A stretch of 5,569 nt of DNA from JANLQX01 sp031423635 (GTDB lineage Bacteria; Actinomycetota; Acidimicrobiia; Acidimicrobiales; JANYDT01), in assembly GCA_031423635.1 (NCBI GenBank), contig JANPFX010000175.1, forward strand, positions 1 to 5,569, written 5' to 3'. This document shows, in pieces, positions 1 through 5,544 of this stretch (position 1 is its first letter; the number at the start of each line of letters is the position of its first letter). Position numbers and translations under genes: made by a program. The notes below the pieces were generated by a model. It ran no database searches. It was not told where the DNA came from and worked only from the letters and a program-made list of their open reading frames with translations.

Positions 1-681
1 ATCGGGCCCGCCGGTCCAATGGATGACGCCTTTTTCGAGAAACACGATACGGTCGGCGATGCGGAAAACGCTGCGCAATTCGTGGGTGACGACGACGTTG
101 GTGATGCCGAGGTTTTTTTGCAGGTCCTTGATCAGGTGGTCGATGGAGTCCGCTGTCACGGGATCGAGTCCGGCGTGGGGTTCGTCGAGGAGCCAGAGCG
201 CGGGATTCCGGGCGACGAGAGACGCGAGCGAGGTCCTGCGTCGCTGGCCGGCCGAGCACGCCCCGACGCGGAGGCCGCGCAGCCTGCCGTCGAGACCGAC
301 TCGTCGCATGGCGGGATCGATCCTCTCGGGATCGCCACCGCCGGCCCGCACGGCGAACGCGATGTTCTCGACGACGGTCAGGTCGTCGTAGAGAAACCCC
401 TGGTGACCGAGGAGTCCGACCGATCGGCGGACGGTTCGACGGTCGCGCCGGAGATCCACGCCGAGCACTGCCGCCGACCCCTCGGCAATCGTGACGAGAC
501 CGCTCACCGCCTTGAGAAGTGTGGTCTTCCCCGCGCCGTTTGCGCCGCGGACGACGACGATCTCCCCTTGGTCGATCCGCAGGTCGAGTCCGGCAAGGGC
601 CGGAAATCGTCCCAGGAGCACGACGACGTGCCGGAAGTCGATGACCGGAACCGCCCCGGGCAGAGCTGCTTGGGGGGCCAT
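1..681 (-). CDS. ccmA: ABC transporter ATP-binding protein, CcmA-like (3' end cut by window edge; possibly chimeric)
   Basis: This is a cytoplasmic ATPase subunit. CcmA pairs with CcmB/CcmC in the ABC complex that supports c-type cytochrome maturation. The 227 visible codons are stop-free from ATG 681. Seen: Walker A GANGAGKT (residues 46-53), Q-loop in GHQGFLYDDLT (92-102), a variant signature CSAGQ (142-146, usually LSGGQ), Walker B plus D-loop LWLLDEPHAGLD (162-173) and a switch His200. The GHQGFLYDDLT and SAGQRRR...WLLDEPHAGLD blocks are what I associate with actinobacterial CcmA. After residue 173 the character changes. The stretch with DPVTADSIDHLI and VVVTHELRSVFRIADRI resembles Mla/Mce-type ATPases, and local GC falls from about 74 % (181-360) to about 58 % (1-160). 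CcmA would normally end near residues 200-220, yet this frame is still open at 227. The start is supported by a GGGAG box 10 nt upstream. The gene is divergent from the sortase. The ATPase call is certain; CcmA is likely for the N-terminal three quarters only. Confidence 0.78.
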   Translation of the reverse strand, partial: MAPQAALPGAVPVIDFRHVVVLLGRFPALAGLDLRIDQGEIVVVRGANGAGKTTLLKAVSGLVTIAEGSAAVLGVDLRRDRRTVRRSVGLLGHQGFLYDDLTVVENIAFAVRAGGGDPERIDPAMRRVGLDGRLRGLRVGACSAGQRRRTSLASLVARNPALWLLDEPHAGLDPVTADSIDHLIKDLQKNLGITNVVVTHELRSVFRIADRIVFLEKGVIHWTGGPD

Positions 682-691
682 CAGCTGCTGA

Positions 692-696
692 CTCCC
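692..696 (-). promoter_or_regulatory. Ribosome binding site of the CcmA-like gene
   Basis: GGGAG on the minus strand lies 10 nt before ATG 681. No other in-frame ATG was seen in the short stretch upstream, so this box decides the start. Confidence 0.55.
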
Positions 697-759
697 GTTC
701 GAAAGGGTGACGGGCGGCGCGTTCCCCGCGTGGTTCTCCAGCCCGGCCATCAGATGTCC

Positions 760-765
760 GATGAT
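760..765 (+). promoter_or_regulatory. Possible -10 box for a leaderless sortase transcript
   Basis: GATGAT partly fits the TAnnnT -10 pattern (A at position 2, T at position 6). It ends 7 nt before ATG 773, so transcription could start at the start codon. The AGGGG at 766-770 is only 2 nt from the ATG, too close for a normal Shine-Dalgarno site, which favours a leaderless reading. I see no clear -35 element. Confidence 0.25.
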
Positions 766-772
766 AGGGGCC

Positions 773-2041
773 ATGCGTCGGTTGCTCTCGGGGGTCGGTC
801 GAACCCTCATCACGGCGGGCGTTCTTCTCCTGCTGTTCGTCGTGTACCAGTTGTGGGGGACGAACATCAAGCAGGCCCAGGAGCAGCGCAAGCTGAAGAG
901 CGGTTTCGAATCCGAACTCGCAGCCGCGGGCATCGTGCCGATCGAGTTCGGCGACTTCGCGTCGACAACCTTCGCCGTCGACACCACCCCGCCGGCCACT
1001 GCCGACTCCACGATCGCTTCCGCAGCATCAACGACGGACGGGTCGGTCCCCGTCACCACGGCGGCTCCCATGGCGGTCGGACCAACGACGACGACGCTTC
1101 CATCGGTGCGTCCCGGACGTTCGCAGATGAAGGCACCTCGTCCCGGCAAGGCGCTCGGTCTCCTCGTGATCCCGCGGATCAAACAGCGCCAGGTGATCGT
1201 CGAAGGCACGGCGAAGACGGACCTCGAGAGCGGACCGGGCCGGTACCTCCGGTCGGCCTATCCCGGGCAACCGGGGAATGCCGCGATCGCCGGGCATCGC
1301 ACCACCTTCGGTGCGCCCTTCTTCAACTTGGCGCTCCTGCGACCTGGCGATCCGATCTTCATCCAGACCCAGCAGGGGAAGTTCCGCTACGACGTGATCG
1401 ATGCGTGCCGGCCGAAGTGCAACGGGAGCGGTTCATTCATCGTGTCGCCCAACGACCGGACGGTGCTGGCGCCCACTCCCGGCGACAACCTGCTGACCTT
1501 GACGACCTGTCACCCGAAGTACAGCGCCCGTCAGCGGTTGATCGTGCGCGCCCGCCTTGTCGGTCCGGCGGCCGACGGGGACTTCTTCGCCCCTGCGGAG
1601 CCCCCGCCGACAACCGCGCCGCCGCCGACAACCGCGCCGCCGGTGACGACCGCAGCCCCGACGAGTGGCCCCGCCGTGCTTGATGACCCGCTCGTCCAGT
1701 CGGCCGACTCGACCGTCGCGGGGGTACCGGCGACAGACGCGACGGCGGACCCAATCAGAACGGAGGACCAGGAGCCATCGCTTTCCAGCGAGCGCGACCC
1801 CGGCGGTTCCGGCCCGGTTTGGACGCTCGGACTGCTCCAGGGCCACCGCAGCACGTGGACCCAGACCGGGCTGTTGTCGATGCTCTGCGCCCTGATCTGG
1901 TTCGGATCCTGGCGACTGGCCCGGCCCCGCCGGTTGGCGGCACAGGCGGTCATCTACTCCGCCGGGTTCGTCCTGGTCTTCCTGCCGGTCCTGTACTTCA
2001 CCTTCGAGGTGCTGTCTCGGCTGTTGCCGGAGAATCTGTAG
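773..2041 (+). CDS. Class E sortase, membrane-anchored transpeptidase
   Basis: Sortases cut a C-terminal sorting motif in secreted proteins through a Cys thioester and join the protein to cell-wall or pilin acceptors outside the membrane. The 422-residue protein has a short basic N-terminus and one helix (about 11-28, VLLLLFVVYQLW). A Thr/Ala/Pro-rich spacer (about 62-115) follows, then the sortase domain (about 128-263). Catalytic residues seen are His175 in AGHRTT, Cys246 in TLTTCHP and Arg255 in RQRLIV. The TLTTCHP block and the GHRTTFGAPF context fit class E. After the domain come a PPTTAP-repeat linker (about 278-298) and two further hydrophobic helices (about 364-381 and 390-412), longer than a minimal sortase. 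Two cysteines, C212 and C216 (CRPKC), could form a disulfide. Start 773 is preferred because MRRLLSGVGRTLI matches the usual family N-terminus; ATG 761 or 707 would add 4 or 22 residues. No LPxTG-type substrate gene is in the window. Confidence 0.92.
   Translation: MRRLLSGVGRTLITAGVLLLLFVVYQLWGTNIKQAQEQRKLKSGFESELAAAGIVPIEFGDFASTTFAVDTTPPATADSTIASAASTTDGSVPVTTAAPMAVGPTTTTLPSVRPGRSQMKAPRPGKALGLLVIPRIKQRQVIVEGTAKTDLESGPGRYLRSAYPGQPGNAAIAGHRTTFGAPFFNLALLRPGDPIFIQTQQGKFRYDVIDACRPKCNGSGSFIVSPNDRTVLAPTPGDNLLTLTTCHPKYSARQRLIVRARLVGPAADGDFFAPAEPPPTTAPPPTTAPPVTTAAPTSGPAVLDDPLVQSADSTVAGVPATDATADPIRTEDQEPSLSSERDPGGSGPVWTLGLLQGHRSTWTQTGLLSMLCALIWFGSWRLARPRRLAAQAVIYSAGFVLVFLPVLYFTFEVLSRLLPENL
1604..1657 (+). 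repeat. 18-bp tandem repeat encoding a PPTTAP linker
   Basis: An 18-bp unit coding for PPTTAP occurs exactly twice (1604-1621 and 1622-1639), followed by a degenerate third copy (1640-1657, PPVTTA). It lies between the sortase domain and the C-terminal helices. It probably makes an extended, flexible, possibly glycosylated wall-spanning linker. In-frame units like this can vary in number between strains. Confidence 0.8.
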
Positions 2042-2074
2042 CGCAGTCCCGGCGTTCTGGTCGGTCGGATGGCG

Positions 2075-2290
2075 CTAGGGCTCGGTGACGACGAGCACGT
2101 CACCGTCTTGGACCTGATCGCCCGGCTTGACCCGCACCTCGGTGATGACCCCGGCCCGCTCAGCTTCCACCGGTATCTCCATTTTCATCGATTCGAGGAT
2201 GACCAGGACGTCACCGGAGGCAACGGTGGCACCGACCTCGGCCGGTACCTGCCAGACATTTGCTGCCATCTCTGCTCGGATCTCGCTCAT
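2075..2290 (-). CDS. Stand-alone biotin/lipoyl attachment (biotin carboxyl carrier) protein
   Basis: This 71-residue cytoplasmic protein is almost entirely one biotinyl/lipoyl domain. The biotinylation motif ESMKMEIPV is present with Lys36 as the expected attachment site, and the C-terminal half carries the usual GVITEVRVKPGDQV hairpin. Length and motif match the small actinobacterial carrier family typified by mycobacterial TB7.3 (from memory). Such a domain shuttles a carboxyl group for an acyl-CoA or acetyl-CoA carboxylase, but no carboxylase subunit is in the window, so its partner must be encoded elsewhere. ATG 2290 is chosen because AGGGAG lies 7 nt upstream; an in-frame GTG at 2323 would add 11 residues without homology or a better ribosome site. 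The gene converges on the sortase (33-nt gap) and diverges from the DUF5317-like gene. Lipoylation instead of biotinylation cannot be excluded, but MKM favours biotin. Confidence 0.9.
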   Translation of the reverse strand: MSEIRAEMAANVWQVPAEVGATVASGDVLVILESMKMEIPVEAERAGVITEVRVKPGDQVQDGDVLVVTEP

Positions 2291-2297
2291 CGGTGTG

Positions 2298-2303
2298 CTC
2301 CCT
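2298..2303 (-). promoter_or_regulatory. Ribosome binding site of the biotinyl carrier gene
   Basis: AGGGAG on the minus strand has 7-nt spacing to ATG 2290. It is the best Shine-Dalgarno site I see in the window and fixes the 71-residue start over the upstream GTG. A TACGCT box (2330-2325, minus) could be the -10 element, but without a convincing -35. Confidence 0.7.
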
Positions 2304-2355
2304 GAAGCCGTCGGTGTCGCCACGAGCGTAGTGATAGTGGCCGAAACGACGGGGG

Positions 2356-2361
2356 TAGCCT
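2356..2361 (+). promoter_or_regulatory. Possible -10 box (TAGCCT) for the DUF5317-like gene
   Basis: TAGCCT fits TAnnnT and ends 9 nt before ATG 2371, where no Shine-Dalgarno site is visible. This would give a leaderless or nearly leaderless mRNA. GTGATA at 2331-2336 is a weak -35 candidate with a long 19-nt spacer. Confidence 0.35.
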
Positions 2362-2370
2362 GAACACACC

Positions 2371-3276
2371 ATGCGACTCGCCGGATTCGCCGTAGCTCTG
2401 GGCCTGCTGGCCGGGCTCATCGGCGGCGGGTCGTTTCGTCACCTGCGCAAGTTCTCGCTGCGCTTCATGGGGCTGGGACTCGCATGGGTGGTCGGATCAC
2501 TCATTGCGACCCGCCTGCACGGCGTCGCTGCCGTAGTGGTGCTCCTGGTCGCCACGCTCTGCGGAATGGTCTTCGCCGGGCTGAACGCCCTTCGGTGGCC
2601 AGGTCTTGCGGCGGTTTGCTTCGGACTGTTCCTCAACGCGTTGGTCCTCGGACTTAACGGCGCGCTTCCCTACGATCCCGCAGCAGCCGAAACGGCGGGT
2701 CTGGTCCCGTCAGGGCCGGTGGTACTGAAAACGGACGGCCTCACGAGACCGTTTCGTGACGGGGACCAATTGCTCATCGCGGCGCGGCGCATCCCGATCG
2801 CCCCGTTGCGCGCCGTCACCTCGGTCGGCGATCTTCTCCTCGCATTCGGTTTCGGCCTCGCCGCGTTCACCGCGGTCATCGACCGCGGGAAGGCCAGGCC
2901 GCACCGGGGTCGTCACCGTGTCGGAGACGTCAGGGTGTCGGCCGCCCGCAGCGGCACGGTGACCTTCGGCGCCGAGGAGGTTGCGCCCCGCGTGAACCCC
3001 ATGGATGTTGCCCTGCAGGTCGCAGATGCTGCCGCTGATCCTGGTGTCCTCGTCGACCTCACCGCCGCAGATCCTGATGACCCTCATCTCGCGAGCGAGT
3101 TGACCGCACGCGCCGCGGTGCGGGCGGTGCTGACTCGACATGGTCTTCCCCAACTCGAACGGCCGGTCGCCTGTTCTTGTGATCTGTCCGCCGAGACCGA
3201 GGCCGACGCACCGAAAGTGCTCTCCCTTGCTGATCGTTCGGCGGAGCAGGCCGGACTCGGTAGGTTGACCCCGTGA
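2371..3276 (+). CDS. DUF5317-like integral membrane protein with long soluble C-terminal extension
   Basis: This is a 301-residue protein of unknown function. Residues 1-172 look like the actinobacterial/firmicute DUF5317 family. There are four hydrophobic helices (about 3-20, 32-48, 52-71, 78-96), then an NGALPYDP segment near 96-103 where the family has an NGG-MP-type motif. A polar stretch comes next, then SVGDLLLAFGFGLAAFTAVI (151-170), matching the family's conserved VSVGD-LL final helix. After DRGK a soluble tail of about 130 residues (172-301) begins. It is rich in Asp, Ala and Arg with a CSC at 268-270, and I do not recognise it. Start ATG 2371 lacks a ribosome site but has a TAGCCT box just upstream. 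The stop overlaps the next gene's GTG by 4 nt, so the two are probably cotranscribed. Family call moderate; function unknown. Confidence 0.75.
   Translation: MRLAGFAVALGLLAGLIGGGSFRHLRKFSLRFMGLGLAWVVGSLIATRLHGVAAVVVLLVATLCGMVFAGLNALRWPGLAAVCFGLFLNALVLGLNGALPYDPAAAETAGLVPSGPVVLKTDGLTRPFRDGDQLLIAARRIPIAPLRAVTSVGDLLLAFGFGLAAFTAVIDRGKARPHRGRHRVGDVRVSAARSGTVTFGAEEVAPRVNPMDVALQVADAAADPGVLVDLTAADPDDPHLASELTARAAVRAVLTRHGLPQLERPVACSCDLSAETEADAPKVLSLADRSAEQAGLGRLTP
3261..3266 (+). promoter_or_regulatory. Possible internal -10 box (TAGGTT) for the small membrane protein gene
   Basis: TAGGTT fits TAnnnT and ends 6 nt before GTG 3273, still inside the upstream coding sequence. It could start a separate leaderless transcript of the small gene in addition to read-through. 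No good -35 element was seen. Confidence 0.25.
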
Positions 3277-3596
3277 GTTCTTCCGGCGCCGTCGATCCCG
3301 TTCTCGCCCGACGTGCCCGCATCGCCTCGGCCGTGAGGATCGGCAAGGCCGTGGGCTACGGATGCTTCGGGCTCGCCTGTGTTGCGTTCGGATTCATCTG
3401 GCTCGACAAGCCCACGGACGCTGCGAACACGGTCATCGCATGGTCGATGGGCGTCGGTTCGCTCTTCCTCGCTCCGGCGATCGTCTTCGGCTACGCCGTA
3501 GCGAAGGCCGAGCGCGAGGAGAAGGCAGACGATGCGGCCCGCGCCGCCCGACGCGCCGCCCGAGAGATGAAGGCCACCTCCGAGTCAGCCGAGTAG
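3273..3596 (+). CDS. Small conserved two-helix membrane protein, function unknown
   Basis: The protein has 107 residues. A basic N-terminal segment with DPVLARRARIA (8-18) precedes two hydrophobic helices (about 24-44 and 52-76). The second ends in the LAPAIVFGYAV block (67-76). The tail (77-107) is a charged, Ala/Arg/Glu-rich probable amphipathic helix. I recognise this architecture (an LARRARIA-like start plus an LAPAIVFGYAV-like end) as a small conserved actinobacterial membrane protein, with no known role. It starts at GTG 3273, which overlaps the TGA of the DUF5317-like gene (GTGA), indicating translational coupling. It ends 49 nt before the convergent mftE stop. Confidence 0.8.
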   Translation: MSSSGAVDPVLARRARIASAVRIGKAVGYGCFGLACVAFGFIWLDKPTDAANTVIAWSMGVGSLFLAPAIVFGYAVAKAEREEKADDAARAARRAAREMKATSESAE

Positions 3597-3645
3597 GGCG
3601 GTCCGGGGGAAGGACTCTGAGGGTTCCGCAGAGCGGTGTCGGGGA

Positions 3646-4371
3646 TCATCTCGGCGGCAGGCCGAGGAAGGACACGAGCTGCCCGACGAGATCCAACAGC
3701 ATGCGCTCGCCCTCCTGGGCGTCGGCGGTCGTAGCGTCGCCAAGAATTCCGCTCGGGCTCACGGCTCGAAACCCTCCGCTCCGCAAGGCGGCCAGCAACG
3801 TCGACAACGGCTCGGTGTTCCCTCGAAGGGCGTCGGTTCTCCGGTCGCCGGCGGGGAACCGGACGCGTTCTGGCGCGATAGCAAGAAGGAGAGAGGTCTC
3901 GGTGTGGCCGGCGTGGGCGTCACCGCCGGTGACCTGCGGCCACCAGGCCGTGACGTTGCGGCCTTCGTCCTGCAGGATCGCCAATGCGACGGTGAGAGCG
4001 GTGTGGTTCCCACCGTGGCCGTTGACGAACACGAGCCGGGCAAACGGTCCGCCGTTGGGCGGTGTCGCAGATCGGCCGAGCTCGACCAGGACGCTCGTCA
4101 ACGCACTCGTGCCGATCGACAGCGTTCCGTGGAACCCGGCGTGCTCTCCCGACGCACCGTAGGGAAGGGCTGGTGCGACGATGACGGCGTCGCCACACCG
4201 CGCTGCCGCGCGGATGGCCAACTCCGCGGCGATCACCGTGTCGGTGTCGAGGGGAAGGTGGGGACCGTGCTGCTCGGTCGAGCCGAGCGGTACGAGCAGG
4301 GTCAGGCCCGGCCGGACGTCCGGCCAGCGCTGTCCGCCCAGGTCGATCGGGTCGGCGTCGTCCGATGACAC
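3646..4371 (-). CDS. mftE: Mycofactocin biosynthesis peptidase MftE (creatininase family)
   Basis: MftE is a cytoplasmic metallopeptidase that cleaves the MftC-modified C-terminal Val-Tyr of the MftA precursor, releasing the AHDP core that is matured to mycofactocin (established for the family). The 241-residue protein spans the normal creatininase length. Metal-ligand motifs seen are STEQHGPHLPLDTDT (31-45, with E33, H35, D44), the SGEHAGFHGTLSIG block (74-87), VNGHGGN (116-122) and DAHAGHTETS (151-160, with E158). The TEQHGPHLPLDTDT and DAHAGxTETS forms are typical of MftE and not of plain creatinine amidohydrolase. The start is GTG 4371, one nt after the EtfB-like stop (TGACGTG), so translation is coupled; the stop-free frame continues upstream to 5082 but only as a shadow of the EtfB gene. 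It is the last gene of the ferredoxin-EtfB-MftE unit. A generic creatininase is the main alternative. Confidence 0.9.
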   Translation of the reverse strand: MSSDDADPIDLGGQRWPDVRPGLTLLVPLGSTEQHGPHLPLDTDTVIAAELAIRAAARCGDAVIVAPALPYGASGEHAGFHGTLSIGTSALTSVLVELGRSATPPNGGPFARLVFVNGHGGNHTALTVALAILQDEGRNVTAWWPQVTGGDAHAGHTETSLLLAIAPERVRFPAGDRRTDALRGNTEPLSTLLAALRSGGFRAVSPSGILGDATTADAQEGERMLLDLVGQLVSFLGLPPR

Positions 4372-4372
4372 G

Positions 4373-5236
4373 TCAGCCCGGTACCTGTCCCCACGCTCGC
4401 AGGCGGTCGAGGATCGCATCGGCGGCGGCGTCGGGGTCCAAGGCGAGTCGTTGCGGTGGGGTGCGGCTGGTGTGCGCTCCGGTGAGCGCCTCGACGCGTC
4501 GACGGGGATCGGGGTCCGCCGGGGCGTCGAGGATCCGGGCTCGGGGACGGAATGGGCCGACCCGCTGGGGTGCCGGCTCCCATTCGACGTCACCCGATCC
4601 GACGGTGACGACGTGCACGTTCGCCGACCTGGCCTGGAGGACGCCGCGTAGTGGGGCACGGCGGAGTCGCGCGGTTGCTCCTTCGACGGAAAGAACCGCC
4701 GGGCCGGTGATGGCGAGGACCTCCCGGCGACCACCGTCGAGGCGGCGCTCGACGTCGAGGCGGCGGTCGTGGGCCTGTTCGATTCGCACCAGTCCGCAAA
4801 CCGCCTCGAGGGAGAGTTCAGCGCCGAGGAACGCGGGAACCGACGCCGACCCTCGATCAAGGCTCCAGTCGCCGCACAGCACCATCGTCGGGTCGAGCGG
4901 CCGGGCGACGTCGGCCAGTAGTCGGGCGACGCAGGCGCTGGTCGGCTGGCGGTCGTCCCCATCGTCGAGGTGGACACGGGTGACAGCGGTGGCGCCTGCG
5001 GCGAGTGCGTCGCGGAGCATCGAGTCCGCATCGTCGGGGCCGACGGTGATGACGTGCACCGTGGCAGCACGGGTTTCGCCAAGGCGGAGAGCCCACTCCA
5101 GCGCCGCTTGGTCGGCGAGCGACGGGCCGGACCAGCGCGCGTCGGTGACGATCGTGCCGGTCAGCGGATCGATCTCGGGCCGAAGCGCAACCCATTTCAT
5201 GCAGACCACGACCGGTCGTGGCGACGGCGGGTTCAT
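4373..5236 (-). CDS. etfB: Electron transfer flavoprotein beta subunit-like protein, mycofactocin-associated
   Basis: EtfB pairs with EtfA to carry electrons through FAD from dehydrogenases to a ferredoxin or ETF-quinone oxidoreductase. The 287-residue protein has an EtfB N-terminus: VVVCMKWVALRPEIDPLTG (9-27) and a LADQAALEWALRL helix (40-52), with an HVITVGPDDAD strand-loop (61-71). The nucleotide-loop position starts CG (121-122) but reads LDRGSASVPA (126-135) instead of the canonical DGDTAQVGP. The later RRLDGGRREVLAITGPAVLSV region (about 164-184) matches the conserved ...GGRE.V...LPAVLTV segment. The C-terminal ~75 residues are Pro/Arg-rich. ATG 5236 puts the family N-terminus almost at residue 1; ATG 5278 would add 14 residues and overlap the ferredoxin gene by 26 nt. 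The 5' gap to the ferredoxin stop is 16 nt. I recall an ETF-beta subfamily that travels with mycofactocin genes, and the adjacent mftE supports it. EtfA is not in the window. Confidence 0.85.
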   Translation of the reverse strand: MNPPSPRPVVVCMKWVALRPEIDPLTGTIVTDARWSGPSLADQAALEWALRLGETRAATVHVITVGPDDADSMLRDALAAGATAVTRVHLDDGDDRQPTSACVARLLADVARPLDPTMVLCGDWSLDRGSASVPAFLGAELSLEAVCGLVRIEQAHDRRLDVERRLDGGRREVLAITGPAVLSVEGATARLRRAPLRGVLQARSANVHVVTVGSGDVEWEPAPQRVGPFRPRARILDAPADPDPRRRVEALTGAHTSRTPPQRLALDPDAAADAILDRLRAWGQVPG

Positions 5237-5252
5237 CGCCGAGGAACCGCTC

Positions 5253-5528
5253 TCATCCGTGCCGGAAGACGACGCCATGTCCGCCGTCGGGGTACGACCA
5301 GCTGATGGCTCCCTCGGTGTTGCAGACGAGGTAACACGTCCCGCACTCGAAGCACTGCTCGTAGTTGAACAAGATGCCTCCGTCGTTCGTCGGGACGAAG
5401 AGCTTCGCCGGGCAGGCATGGACGCAAGCGCTGGTGGTGCAGCTCCGGCAGAGATCGGAGTCGACGACGATATGGGCGGTGTGGGAGACCCGGAAGTCCA
5501 CGGTCTCCATCCGGTCGTCGAAAGCCAT
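5253..5528 (-). CDS. FixX-like ferredoxin with eight cysteines
   Basis: This is a small cytoplasmic iron-sulfur protein (91 residues from ATG 5528). Two cysteine sets are visible: C27-x2-C30-x4-C35-x3-C39-P and C59-x2-C62-x2-C65-x3-C69. That is enough for two [4Fe-4S] clusters; the first has the x4 spacing of FixX-type ferredoxins, not the classical x2. The segments FNYEQCFECGTCYLVC (54-69) and WSYPDGGHGVVFR (77-89) are the FixX signature (YE-C-ECGTC, then W-YP-GG-GV-FR). FixX works with FixC/ETF-QO-like flavoproteins to pass ETF electrons to quinone. It is the first gene of the unit in the window, upstream of the EtfB-like gene. The start is uncertain: ATG 5543 (preceded by TACCTT) or GTG 5546 would add 5-6 residues, and ATG 5510 would remove 6. 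A FixC-like partner would be expected close by but is not visible. Confidence 0.88.
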   Translation of the reverse strand: MAFDDRMETVDFRVSHTAHIVVDSDLCRSCTTSACVHACPAKLFVPTNDGGILFNYEQCFECGTCYLVCNTEGAISWSYPDGGHGVVFRHG

Positions 5529-5544
5529 CACCGTGCGTCGCATC

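Noticed and set aside
113..119. Seven-base A/T run as a programmed slippage site in the ABC ATPase
   Set aside because: The frame is continuous and the motifs either side are in phase, so no frameshift needs explaining. It is more useful as a sign of the composition change there.
694..707. Imperfect inverted repeat CCCGTTCGAAAGGG in the ccmA-sortase spacer, sharing a TTCGAA core with the palindrome at 5545-5556
   Set aside because: One pair in each arm fails to match, and TTCGAA also occurs inside the sortase gene near 905. The shared 6-bp core is not enough to claim a common operator.
19..1683. Stop-free plus-strand frame of 554 codons over the ABC ATPase and the sortase
   Set aside because: It is antisense to one strongly supported gene and out of frame with another. 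The translation is low-complexity Arg/Asp/Gly typical of high-GC shadow frames, with no recognisable domain.
3597..3645. Terminator between the convergent small-membrane-protein and mftE genes
   Set aside because: Only a 5-bp stem with a 9-nt loop (CTCTG 3615-3619 with CAGAG 3629-3633) and a 4-bp GGAA/TTCC pair are present. There is no T-run, which is too weak to call.
3362..4162. Plus-strand frame of 266 codons across the small membrane protein and mftE
   Set aside because: It is out of frame with one gene and antisense to the other, with Arg/Pro/Ser-rich shadow composition and no motif.
4372..5082. Upstream extension of the mftE frame
   Set aside because: It overlaps the EtfB-like gene on the same strand in another frame. 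Family homology starts only after GTG 4371.
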